Part shown: in pieces, positions 1-6,200 of the stretch
Numbering within the stretch: position 1 is the first letter of the stretch
Layout of the letters: each line of letters opens with the position of its first letter
Origin: a virus
IMG/VR virus record: IMGVR_UViG_3300042467_000189
Coordinates: 1 to 24,658 of that record
Direction: 5' to 3' (one strand)
Length of the DNA stretch: 24,658 bases
Program-made: the position numbers and the translations under genes
The notes under the pieces: generated by a model
What the model saw: only the letters and a program-made list of their open reading frames with translations
Told to the model about the DNA's origin: nothing
Database searches by the model: none

Positions 1-41
1 CACGTAAGCGCATCGAGCAGACCGAAAAAGCCCCTTTTTAA
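1..41 (+). CDS. C-terminal tail of an upstream gene (partial)
   Basis: Reading from base 3, an open frame gives twelve residues ending in EKAPF followed by TAA at 39-41. The next gene follows on the same strand after 25 bases that carry a good ribosome binding site. This fits the 3' end of a gene that starts outside the window. The piece is too short to assign a function, and a chance open frame cannot be excluded. Confidence 0.35.
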   Translation, partial: RKRIEQTEKAPF

Positions 42-66
42 TCAGAATTTTCCTTGGAGATTTGAA

Positions 67-495
67 ATGAATACAGTAAACTTTTCCAGCATGACGACCC
101 CACAATTAGTGTCGTTTTATAACCGCCACAGTACAACACCGGTCAAGCGCTTTAGCGACCGCAAAACCGCCGAAAGGCGTTGTGCTGAGGTCTTTGAGAG
201 CTTGCTCTCCCCTGTACCTACTAGCAAAGTGATTAAACAAGTGGTTGACACCTCTACCCGCCCAGTCATGAAGGACTCGCTCAAGCTCGACCGCACGATC
301 ATCTGCGTGAACACCGGCGCTACGTGGAAGAATGCGTATCAGATGTGGCGCGACAATCCTGACTGGATGACTAGCGCTCAGCAAGACCGCTTGACCGCCC
401 AGCTCTACGCCGCCGCTAAGGTCGGTGAGCAGAAGATTATTGAAATCAATGACCGCAGCTTCATGTTGGTTAACATTAAAGGAGTAAAGAAATGA
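67..495 (+). CDS. Hypothetical phage protein, 142 aa
   Basis: The start is supported by GGAGA at 56-60, six bases upstream of the ATG. The N-terminal part (about residues 9-45), with motifs such as LVSFYN and PVKRFSDRKTAERR, resembles a short segment seen in many small phage and plasmid proteins that have no known function. The C-terminal half is mixed alpha/beta with no motif I recognise. There is no signal peptide or membrane segment. The stop codon overlaps the start of the next gene (ATGA), so the two are probably translationally coupled. The gene sits just ahead of the DNA-modification cluster and may be co-transcribed with it, but nothing in the protein shows a role there. Confidence 0.75.
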   Translation: MNTVNFSSMTTPQLVSFYNRHSTTPVKRFSDRKTAERRCAEVFESLLSPVPTSKVIKQVVDTSTRPVMKDSLKLDRTIICVNTGATWKNAYQMWRDNPDWMTSAQQDRLTAQLYAAAKVGEQKIIEINDRSFMLVNIKGVKK

Positions 496-716
496 CTGAG
501 AACGCACCTGTGTTGGCGGGCATAAAGTGGTTCACGAGCGGTAAGGGTCTCGTGGGCGTAGCAGCGGTGCGCATTGAGACCGGCGACATCAAGTTCTACA
601 TCGCCCCCGCTGATGGTTTCAACGAGGTGATCGACTCTAATTTGATCATGTCACACGGAGCGCCTTTCCCCGAGGACGCCGGTTACGCATTATTTGTAAA
701 GGAAGAGTTAGCATGA
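492..716 (+). CDS. Hypothetical small protein, 74 aa
   Basis: The ATG at 492 is preceded by a strong AAAGGAG (478-484) and overlaps the stop of the previous gene. The protein is 74 residues, slightly acidic, without cysteine, membrane segment or known motif. It reads as a small beta-rich protein (VGVAAVRIETGDIKFYIAP). Its own stop overlaps the start of the PLP enzyme gene by ATGA, which makes it part of the same coupled transcript. I do not recognise the family. Its expression should track that of the modification enzymes, but an enzymatic part in the pathway is not indicated. Confidence 0.7.
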   Translation: MTENAPVLAGIKWFTSGKGLVGVAAVRIETGDIKFYIAPADGFNEVIDSNLIMSHGAPFPEDAGYALFVKEELA

Positions 717-1669
717 ACACCGTATTTCCCGACCTGTCGCTTGACCGCAACGTCGTCAAGTGGGAGCAGCACCTTGGCACTCAGACGCCGTGGGAGAATC
801 ACAAGGGCTTGTGGTTCAAGCGTGAGGATTACTTTGCGCCGCTCGGCTATAGCGGTCCCAACGGCTCTAAGATGCGCCAGCTGATTTGGTACGTCAACAA
901 GTTCCGTCAAGGTAAGACCCACATCGTGACCGGCGCTAGCATTCAGTCCCCTCAGCTGAGCATGAGCGCTATCGTGGGTGCGCACTACGGCTTGCGCGCT
1001 CGGCAGATCGTCTATAGCAAACCTGAGACTGTGTTGCGTCATGAGAACCCTCGCATTGCCTACGGCTTTGATGCTGAGTTTGAGTACGCTTCTGGTCCGT
1101 ACAACCCTATCCTGCAGCGCAAGGTTGTTGACCTGACGCAACCTACCTCGCTCGTCGTAGAGTACGGCATTACCGTGCCACATGACCGCTACCCTGAGGA
1201 CGACGTGCGTAAGTTTCACGAGGTCGGCGCTCATCAGACAGCTAACATCCCGCCCGAAGTCAAGCGCCTCATCGCCCCTGCTGGGTCGTGTAACTCGCTG
1301 ACGAGCATTATGCTCGGCTTGAGCCGTGACTCGCACAATATTGAGGAACTGTTCACGATCGGCATCGGTCCCGACAAGCGCGGCTGGATGCGTGCTCGGT
1401 TAGCCTACATCGGCATTGACATTGACAAGCTGCCGTTCAAGTGGAAGCACTTTAGCCTGCACGACAGCGGCTACAGCAAGTACAGCGATCACTTCACCGG
1501 TGAGAATTTTGACGGCATCCGCTTTCACCCGACCTACGAGGCTAAGATGTGGCGCTGGTTGACACACAACAACCAGTTAGATTATGATGACCATACCGCC
1601 TTCTGGATTGTGGGCAGCGCCCCTGACACGAAGATTGTTGAACCCTTTTACACTAGGAAGTTTTCATGA
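713..1669 (+). CDS. PLP-dependent fold-type-II enzyme (ACC deaminase/D-cysteine desulfhydrase-like)
   Basis: The 318-residue protein matches the layout of the tryptophan synthase beta-like PLP family, and best the ACC deaminase/D-cysteine desulfhydrase branch. A KRED motif (36-39) is followed by GPNGSKMRQL, where Lys53 takes the place of the PLP-binding lysine of GGNKxRKLE. GASIQSPQLS (74-83) corresponds to the GGIQSNxTR segment whose serine (Ser79 here) acts in ACC deaminase. A Gly/Ser-rich loop at 189-196 (PAGSCNSL) fits the phosphate-binding loop. The usual Asn after Ser79 is Pro, so the substrate pocket differs. The gene lies immediately upstream of thymidine-hypermodification genes and overlaps both neighbours by ATGA. 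In phages such as ViI and M6, PLP enzymes tailor amino-acid adducts on thymidine. A similar role here is inference; the exact reaction (decarboxylation, deamination or beta-elimination) is not readable. Confidence 0.72.
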   Translation: MNTVFPDLSLDRNVVKWEQHLGTQTPWENHKGLWFKREDYFAPLGYSGPNGSKMRQLIWYVNKFRQGKTHIVTGASIQSPQLSMSAIVGAHYGLRARQIVYSKPETVLRHENPRIAYGFDAEFEYASGPYNPILQRKVVDLTQPTSLVVEYGITVPHDRYPEDDVRKFHEVGAHQTANIPPEVKRLIAPAGSCNSLTSIMLGLSRDSHNIEELFTIGIGPDKRGWMRARLAYIGIDIDKLPFKWKHFSLHDSGYSKYSDHFTGENFDGIRFHPTYEAKMWRWLTHNNQLDYDDHTAFWIVGSAPDTKIVEPFYTRKFS

Positions 1670-1854
1670 GACAACAACAAGCATTCCCAAGTGAAGAATA
1701 TTACGGCATGAATTTGCGTGATTACTTCGCGGCTCAGGCTATGCAATCATTTACAGGAGACGTTGGCTGGAAATCTGACCAGAAATGGTTTGAAGAAATT
1801 GCAGAAGGCGCTTACAAGGTTGCAGACGCAATGATGAAAGCGAGGGAAGCATGA
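1666..1854 (+). CDS. Hypothetical small protein in the modification cluster, 62 aa
   Basis: The start overlaps the stop of the PLP gene (ATGA) and is preceded by AGGAAG. The stop in turn overlaps the start of the amino acid:DNA transferase gene. The 62-residue protein has an aromatic, Gln-rich N-terminus, a GMNLRDYFAAQAM segment and a C-terminal helix ending in ADAMMKAREA. Similar short proteins with the motif GMxLRDYFA are common in phages and have no known function. It may be a passenger or a small partner of the flanking enzymes; the sequence gives no way to choose. Confidence 0.65.
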   Translation: MRQQQAFPSEEYYGMNLRDYFAAQAMQSFTGDVGWKSDQKWFEEIAEGAYKVADAMMKAREA

Positions 1855-2852
1855 CCGATTATCGTCTACCTGAGAACCGCGCCGCGTATTTCTCGGCGCT
1901 GTACAAGATGAACCTTGAGCATGGTGTTATGCCAGGACTGGTTTATCTGTACATGCCTGAGTTAGCCCGCCGCTGCGAATGGGACGCTGAGCAGAAGCTC
2001 TGGTTCGCCTTTCTGAACGGCTTGACGCAGAACCCGATCACCTCGTTACGCTTGCTCAGCCGACTGCCGAGCGTGCCTCCTGCGGGCGCTCAGTTGACGC
2101 AGTTCAATGATTGGTTCAATGCTGAGTGGGATACGCTTCAGTTTGACACCGACCGCCGCTACCAGAAGCGCGACACCCTTGAAGCCATCAAGACTTACGC
2201 TAAGTTGGTCGAGGAGTTCGGCTCTCAGGAGGCAATGCTGACCGGTAAGCCTTACTCCGAGCTTTGGGATCTTGTGCGTAACCGCTACTACAGCTTCGGT
2301 CGTCTGTCATCGTTCAGCTACCTCGAGTATGTCTACCTGAACGGCTTCGGCGCTGACTGCGATGATCTGATGTTTAGCGACAAGTCGGGCAGCAAGTCAC
2401 ACCGCAACGGAATGCTGTTTTTAATCGGCAGAGACGAGCTGGTGTGGGACAAGCGCCTGCCCAACGGACAAGACGGCAGCTACCCTAAGTTCAACCTGAT
2501 GTGCGGCTTCCTCGCTGCGGAGGCTGACAAGTACATTGATAGCTTCAACGCCGCCAATCCTGGCATCGCTCCCGCGGGTCGCTTCACTATGGAGTCAAAC
2601 CTTTGCACGTTCAAGAATCATTTCTTCGGTCGTCGCTACCCAGGAGTTTACGCGGACATGGCGTGGGAGCGGATTGAGTGGGCTGAGGCGCGTGACCAAG
2701 GCGAGTACACCGAGGTGTTCAAGGACATGCGCTCACAGCTCTTGCCTGACTGGTTACGCGCTGAGTGTGAGACCGAGCCGTTGACCGTAAAACAGAAAGC
2801 CGCCGTGTTCCCTGAGACCGGTTCACCCTATAGAGCGGAGTACTTTTTATGA
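1851..2852 (+). CDS. Amino acid:DNA transferase-like protein (aGPT-Pplase2 clade)
   Basis: The 333-residue, mainly helical protein has the signature start of alpha-glutamyl/putrescinyl-thymidine pyrophosphorylase clade 2. An FxxxYKMNLEHGVMPGLVY segment (about 15-33) is followed by MPELARR and then EQKLWFAFLNGLTQNP (about 47-62). In characterised hypermodification pathways, proteins of this group displace pyrophosphate from 5-pyrophosphorylmethyl-dU in DNA and join an amino acid or polyamine to the methylene carbon. The gene is directly followed, with an ATGA overlap, by the kinase that would make that activated substrate, which supports the assignment. Length is in the normal range and no truncation is seen. 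The attached amino acid cannot be predicted; the adjacent PLP enzyme suggests an amino acid that is then altered. Confidence 0.8.
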   Translation: MTDYRLPENRAAYFSALYKMNLEHGVMPGLVYLYMPELARRCEWDAEQKLWFAFLNGLTQNPITSLRLLSRLPSVPPAGAQLTQFNDWFNAEWDTLQFDTDRRYQKRDTLEAIKTYAKLVEEFGSQEAMLTGKPYSELWDLVRNRYYSFGRLSSFSYLEYVYLNGFGADCDDLMFSDKSGSKSHRNGMLFLIGRDELVWDKRLPNGQDGSYPKFNLMCGFLAAEADKYIDSFNAANPGIAPAGRFTMESNLCTFKNHFFGRRYPGVYADMAWERIEWAEARDQGEYTEVFKDMRSQLLPDWLRAECETEPLTVKQKAAVFPETGSPYRAEYFL

Positions 2853-3427
2853 AGCATATCATCCTGCGAATTGCCGGCACGTTCGGCTCGGGCAAGACCA
2901 CCGCGATGCGCGGCTTCTTCAACTACCCGCACACAGTTTTGATGAGCGGTAAAAAGATCGCCGGTTATCAAGTCGACGCCAGCTCTGCCGGAATCAGCGA
3001 GCCGATCTTTGTGGTTGGCAAGTATGACAACACGTGCGGCGGCACAGACGCCATCAAGACACAGGCTGAGATTGCCGAGAAGATCCTGAAAGCACACCCC
3101 CATGGCCATGTGTTATACGAGGGCGCTTTAGTGTCTGCGAGCGGACTCGCCGGTCAGGTGACGCAAGCCATTCACCCTACCGGCTGCGATGTGTACGCCT
3201 TTCTTGACACTCCGCAAGACCTCTGCGTTGAGCGGGTTAAGGGGCGTCGCCTCGCCGCCGGCAACGACAAAGAGTTTGACCCGAAGAACCTGATTGACAA
3301 GTTTGAGTCGGTTGTCAACTGCTACAAAAACCTGCGCAAAGAAGGCACGTACGACGTGCGTCTGATTGACCACACAGACCCGCACCCCGCGCTAGTAGAA
3401 ATCATAAAGGAGTATGAAAATGCGTGA
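2849..3427 (+). CDS. 5-hydroxymethyl-dU DNA kinase, P-loop kinase domain
   Basis: This 192-residue P-loop kinase has a Walker A motif GTFGSGKTT at residues 10-18. A GKYDNTCGGTDA segment (57-68), typical of phage 5-hmdU DNA kinases, follows. Next come a Walker B-like strand VLYEGAL (88-94) and a lid region FLDTP...ERVKGRR (118-134). The expected reaction is ATP-dependent phosphorylation, or pyrophosphorylation, of the 5-hydroxymethyl group of hmdU already in phage DNA. The start overlaps the previous stop (ATGA), and the stop lies eight bases inside the next gene. Some homologues carry a helical domain fused to the kinase; here that domain appears to be a separate downstream protein. Alternative nucleotide or gluconate-type kinases share the fold, but the GGTDA motif and the neighbours favour the DNA kinase. 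Confidence 0.85.
   Translation: MKHIILRIAGTFGSGKTTAMRGFFNYPHTVLMSGKKIAGYQVDASSAGISEPIFVVGKYDNTCGGTDAIKTQAEIAEKILKAHPHGHVLYEGALVSASGLAGQVTQAIHPTGCDVYAFLDTPQDLCVERVKGRRLAAGNDKEFDPKNLIDKFESVVNCYKNLRKEGTYDVRLIDHTDPHPALVEIIKEYENA
3406..3412 (+). promoter_or_regulatory. Ribosome binding site deciding the start at 3420
   Basis: AAAGGAG ends only one base before an ATG at 3414 but seven bases before the in-frame ATG at 3420. The latter spacing is normal for initiation, so 3420 is taken as the start of the downstream gene. Confidence 0.7.
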
Positions 3428-4340
3428 CAATTGCCCTTACCCTATGCCGACGCCGGAGACAGTTTGCTCGATGGCGGGTCTGCTTTACTTCATCTGGGAG
3501 CGGGAGGCTATCCGCATCGCTCGTGAGAACGGTCACAGCGCTCCGTGGACTAAAGACCCTGTACTCGCTAAGTACAAGTTCACCAACATCCACCGCTGCG
3601 ATGATCGCGTTTCGGTTTGGGTGATTGATCGGTTGATTGAGCCAGCGACCGCTCGAGGCGATGAGCACTTGTGGTTCACGCTGTTGATCGCCCGCCTGAT
3701 CAACTGGCCGCCCACGCTACAGGCGCTGCTTGACAAGGGGGTCATCCCCTGCGCTCCTGAAAACTTTGATGCTGACTTGTTTGAGCACACGCTTGAGCGT
3801 ATCAAGAAAGACGGCAACAAGGTTTACTCCGGCGCGTACATGCTCTACCCGACTAAGATGGAGCCAGGAGGCAACAAGTCTAAGGCGGTGGCAAAGTACA
3901 TCATCGGCAGCGCGGTTGAGAACGCTGACAATATTAGCGCGGCGCTGTGGAACGATGGCGGGATGATGTCTATTGAGCGGTTCGTAGCTGAACTGAGCAA
4001 GTGCTTCGGCATCAGCACCTTTATTGCCGGACAGGTCGCCGCTGACTTGACGTACACCGGCATGGACGTTGAAGACTTGTTCACTTACGCGCCTATCGGT
4101 CCTGGTAGCTCGCGTGGGCTAAACTATTTGCTCGGCAAGCAGCCGTTCGCCACGTGGAAGCAGAAAGAATTCAATGCCGAGCTGAGCAACATCTTCAGCG
4201 AGATCGTTGATAAATTAGAAATCGTAGACATGACGCTGCATGATGTGCAGAACTGCATGTGCGAGTTCAGCAAGTACTGCCGCGCCGTACTCGGCGAGGG
4301 TAAACCTAAAACAACCTACCAACCAGAAACGGAGTTCTAA
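3420..4340 (+). CDS. Helical aGPT-Pplase/5-hmdU DNA kinase helical-domain protein
   Basis: From the ATG at 3420 the protein has 306 residues and is almost entirely alpha-helical. The N-terminal block carries the pattern of the helical domain found with 5-hmdU DNA kinases and thymidine pyrophosphorylase-like proteins. It contains FIWEREAIRIAREN, then APWTKDPVLAKYKFTN and HRCDDRVS. The C-terminal part (LNYLLGKQ, then a long helix) has no separate motif I know. It overlaps the kinase gene by eight bases and is followed after one base by the TS homologue, so all three should be made together. The likely role is binding or flipping modified thymidine, or catalysing adduct formation beside the kinase. 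The split between kinase and helical protein is seen in the sequence; the division of labour is inference. Confidence 0.72.
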   Translation: MRDNCPYPMPTPETVCSMAGLLYFIWEREAIRIARENGHSAPWTKDPVLAKYKFTNIHRCDDRVSVWVIDRLIEPATARGDEHLWFTLLIARLINWPPTLQALLDKGVIPCAPENFDADLFEHTLERIKKDGNKVYSGAYMLYPTKMEPGGNKSKAVAKYIIGSAVENADNISAALWNDGGMMSIERFVAELSKCFGISTFIAGQVAADLTYTGMDVEDLFTYAPIGPGSSRGLNYLLGKQPFATWKQKEFNAELSNIFSEIVDKLEIVDMTLHDVQNCMCEFSKYCRAVLGEGKPKTTYQPETEF

Positions 4341-4341
4341 A

Positions 4342-5379
4342 ATGGAGTTAGTCGTACGTAACGTCAATCAGGCTTTCAGTGAGATATTCTGGAAGCTCAA
4401 AGTGCTCAACCTTCAACCTGAGCAGACCCGCAATGGTCCCGCTATCGTGTACCCTGAGATGGTGACCACGGTCTACAAGTGCCCGTCTGAGCGCGTGCTG
4501 TTTCACAAGGGTCGTGATGCTAACCCGATCTTTCACCTCATGGAGTCGATCTGGATGCTGGCAGGGCGTAATGACGTTGCGTTCCTACAGCAGTTCAACA
4601 AGCGCATGGTCGAGTTCAGCGACGACGGCAAGACATTTAACGCCGCCTATGGTCACCGCTGGCGCAAGCACTTCGGTCATGACCAGCTTGACGAGGTCAT
4701 TAGAACCCTGCGCCGCGACCCTAACAGCCGTCAGGCGGTTGTTCAGATCTGGGACGACGCTGATTTGAACAAGAAGACCAAGGACAAGGCGTGCAACATG
4801 CAGGTCATCTTTGACACTCGCGGCGGTCGTCTGAACATGACGGTGATCAACCGGTCTAACGATATCTGGTGGGGTGCGTACGGCGCTAACGCTGTGCATT
4901 TCAGTTTCCTGCAGGAGTTTGTAGCCGCTGCGATAGCGCACAGAATCGGCGTGTACCGTCAGGTGAGTAATAATTTCCACTTATACACAGAACTTTATAA
5001 CGCGAACAAATACCTCGTGACCCCGCCGGACGCTAACGACTATGACCATTACTCTAACGGCTCAGTGCGCCCCCTCCCGATCATGCTGAACGGCGAGTAC
5101 AAACTGTTCCTAGCGGAGTGTGAGATGTTCTGCCACGACCCGTACAATGAGCGCATTCATTATGCTAACCCTTTCTTTGAGCACATCGCACGCCCCATGG
5201 CTATGATCAGTCGCGTACGCAAGATTCACGCAGGTGACGGTCGTAGCTATGCCGCTAAGATCCGCGCCGAGGACTGGCGTCGCGCAGCGTTTGATTGGAT
5301 TGACCGCCGTGACCAAGCACGCAAAATCAAAGAGGAAGATGACGAGATAAATGAGCTGCGGAAGGCTGAGAAAAAATAA
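4342..5379 (+). CDS. Thymidylate synthase homologue, probable dUMP hydroxymethylase
   Basis: The 345-residue start at 4342 is chosen because the ATG follows the previous stop by one base and has GGAG at 4331-4334. The in-frame extension to 4240 would overlap the previous gene. TS-superfamily landmarks are present. They are the helix HLMESIWMLAG (65-75), an RDPNSRQAVV phosphate-site region (125-134), the catalytic Cys151 in KACNMQVIF, and RSND (171-174). GAYGANAVH follows, with Asn183 near the pyrimidine-recognising asparagine, and then FHLY (212-215). An Asn rather than Asp at that site fits a uracil substrate, as expected for an enzyme forming 5-hydroxymethyl-dUMP from dUMP with methylenetetrahydrofolate. 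Context in a 5-hmdU pathway favours hydroxymethylase over ordinary thymidylate synthase. The charged C-terminal tail (about 325-345) looks like an extension. Confidence 0.82.
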   Translation: MELVVRNVNQAFSEIFWKLKVLNLQPEQTRNGPAIVYPEMVTTVYKCPSERVLFHKGRDANPIFHLMESIWMLAGRNDVAFLQQFNKRMVEFSDDGKTFNAAYGHRWRKHFGHDQLDEVIRTLRRDPNSRQAVVQIWDDADLNKKTKDKACNMQVIFDTRGGRLNMTVINRSNDIWWGAYGANAVHFSFLQEFVAAAIAHRIGVYRQVSNNFHLYTELYNANKYLVTPPDANDYDHYSNGSVRPLPIMLNGEYKLFLAECEMFCHDPYNERIHYANPFFEHIARPMAMISRVRKIHAGDGRSYAAKIRAEDWRRAAFDWIDRRDQARKIKEEDDEINELRKAEKK

Positions 5380-5380
5380 T

Positions 5381-5410
5381 TTGCGTGCTGTGAGAAATGT
5401 GAGCTATAAT
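5381..5410 (+). promoter_or_regulatory. Sigma70-type promoter upstream of the HD nucleotidase
   Basis: TTGCGT (5381-5386) and a consensus TATAAT (5405-5410) are separated by 18 bases. They sit directly after the TS homologue and about 33 bases before the GTG start of the next gene. This is the clearest promoter in the left arm and would start a second + strand transcript covering replication genes. It is read from sequence only. Confidence 0.65.
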
Positions 5411-5419
5411 TGCTCACAT
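5397..5419. promoter_or_regulatory. Perfect inverted repeat over the -10 box (candidate operator)
   Basis: ATGTGAGC and GCTCACAT form a perfect 8-base inverted repeat with a 7-base centre that contains the TATAAT box. A protein dimer bound here would block the promoter. The half-sites resemble those of the lac operator (TGTGAGC/GCTCACA) but are spread seven bases apart. The spacing does not fit CRP. Confidence 0.55.
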
Positions 5420-5442
5420 AACTGCTAACTGGAGAACTTTTT

Positions 5443-5931
5443 GTGAAACATACCCTCGATTTTATTCTGGCTGGAAGCGAAGTGAAGCGCTATCACACAG
5501 TCACCACGCTCGTGTCTGAGACCGTCGGTCATCATTCACACGGCGTTGCTATGCTGTGCTTGATGTTTGACCCGATGGCGAGCCGTCAACTGCTAATGGC
5601 TGCGCTGTTCCATGATTTGGCTGAACACCAAACCGGCGACATCCCCTCCCCTGCTAAGCGTGAGTTCGGCATCGGCGGCAAAGTTGACGAATTAGAGTTG
5701 CGCCTTATGAGCGCTGCCGGAATCGTCACACCGCACCTCTCACCTGAAGACAAGAGAACTCTCAAGCTCGCCGACGTAGCACAGGGTGCGCTGTTTTGCG
5801 CTCGGGAGATCTCACTCGGCAACAAACGCATGCGCCGCGTATTTGACCGCTACATCAGCTACGCGGAAGAGCTGATTCTGGTCGGTCGCGAGCGCGAAAT
5901 TTTCAACATGATCAAGGAATACGCAGCATGA
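5443..5931 (+). CDS. HD-domain 5'-deoxynucleotidase (YfbR-like)
   Basis: The 162-residue protein starts at GTG 5443, with GGAG at 5431-5434. HD-superfamily ligands are visible. RYHTVTTL (16-23) is followed by GHHSHGVAML (29-38), then FHDLAEHQTGDIP (56-68), which supplies the His-Asp pair and Glu61, and finally KLADVAQG with Asp111. Phage and bacterial relatives (YfbR type) usually have EHSWGVA, so the Trp is His here. The family removes the 5' phosphate from deoxynucleoside monophosphates. Beside a dUMP hydroxymethylase homologue, a plausible job is to lower dTMP or another dNMP so that hmdU enters DNA; this is inference. It has its own promoter with an operator-like repeat, and its stop overlaps the DUF3310 gene. 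Confidence 0.8.
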   Translation: MKHTLDFILAGSEVKRYHTVTTLVSETVGHHSHGVAMLCLMFDPMASRQLLMAALFHDLAEHQTGDIPSPAKREFGIGGKVDELELRLMSAAGIVTPHLSPEDKRTLKLADVAQGALFCAREISLGNKRMRRVFDRYISYAEELILVGREREIFNMIKEYAA

Positions 5932-6200
5932 GCGCGGCAAATCAAAAACAGATCGGTGGTAACCACTACAAGCACGGCGGCGAGGAACACTGGGACCGCG
6001 TCAATCGCTTGCGCCTGAATTACTTTCAAGCGGCGGCTACAAAGTACATTGAGCGTTGCTACCTGAAGGGTAACACTGTTCAAGACCTGCAGAAAGCCGT
6101 TCACTTCCTTGAGAAGCTGATTGAGATCGAGCAGCGTAAGGCTGATGCGGCTTGTGGTGACGGTAGCGAGCCTACCAGCGGCTATGTCAATCAAGACTGA
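5928..6200 (+). CDS. DUF3310 domain protein (T7 gp1.7-related)
   Basis: The 90-residue protein has the DUF3310 pattern: QIGGNHYK near the N-terminus, then a helix with LNYFQAAATKYIERCYLKG, DLQKAVHFLEKLIEIE and a short tail. The domain is widespread in phages. In T7 it is part of gp1.7, a nucleotide kinase acting on dTMP and dGMP, though this protein is less than half that length and has no P-loop. The start overlaps the previous stop by ATGA, and its last codons overlap the polymerase start. It may act in nucleotide metabolism with the HD nucleotidase, but function is not established by sequence. Confidence 0.85.
   Translation: MSAANQKQIGGNHYKHGGEEHWDRVNRLRLNYFQAAATKYIERCYLKGNTVQDLQKAVHFLEKLIEIEQRKADAACGDGSEPTSGYVNQD

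Noticed and set aside
683-1336. Long - strand open frame (217 codons) opposite the PLP enzyme gene
   Set aside because: It lies fully antisense to a gene with recognisable PLP-enzyme motifs, has no ribosome site or neighbours on that strand, and its translation shows no known motif.
4240-4341. Upstream in-frame extension of the TS homologue
   Set aside because: It would overlap 100 bases of the previous gene, lacks TS homology, and the ATG at 4342 has a proper ribosome site.
5397-5419. CRP binding site
   Set aside because: TGTGA and TCACA are present but separated by 11 bases rather than the six needed for CRP.
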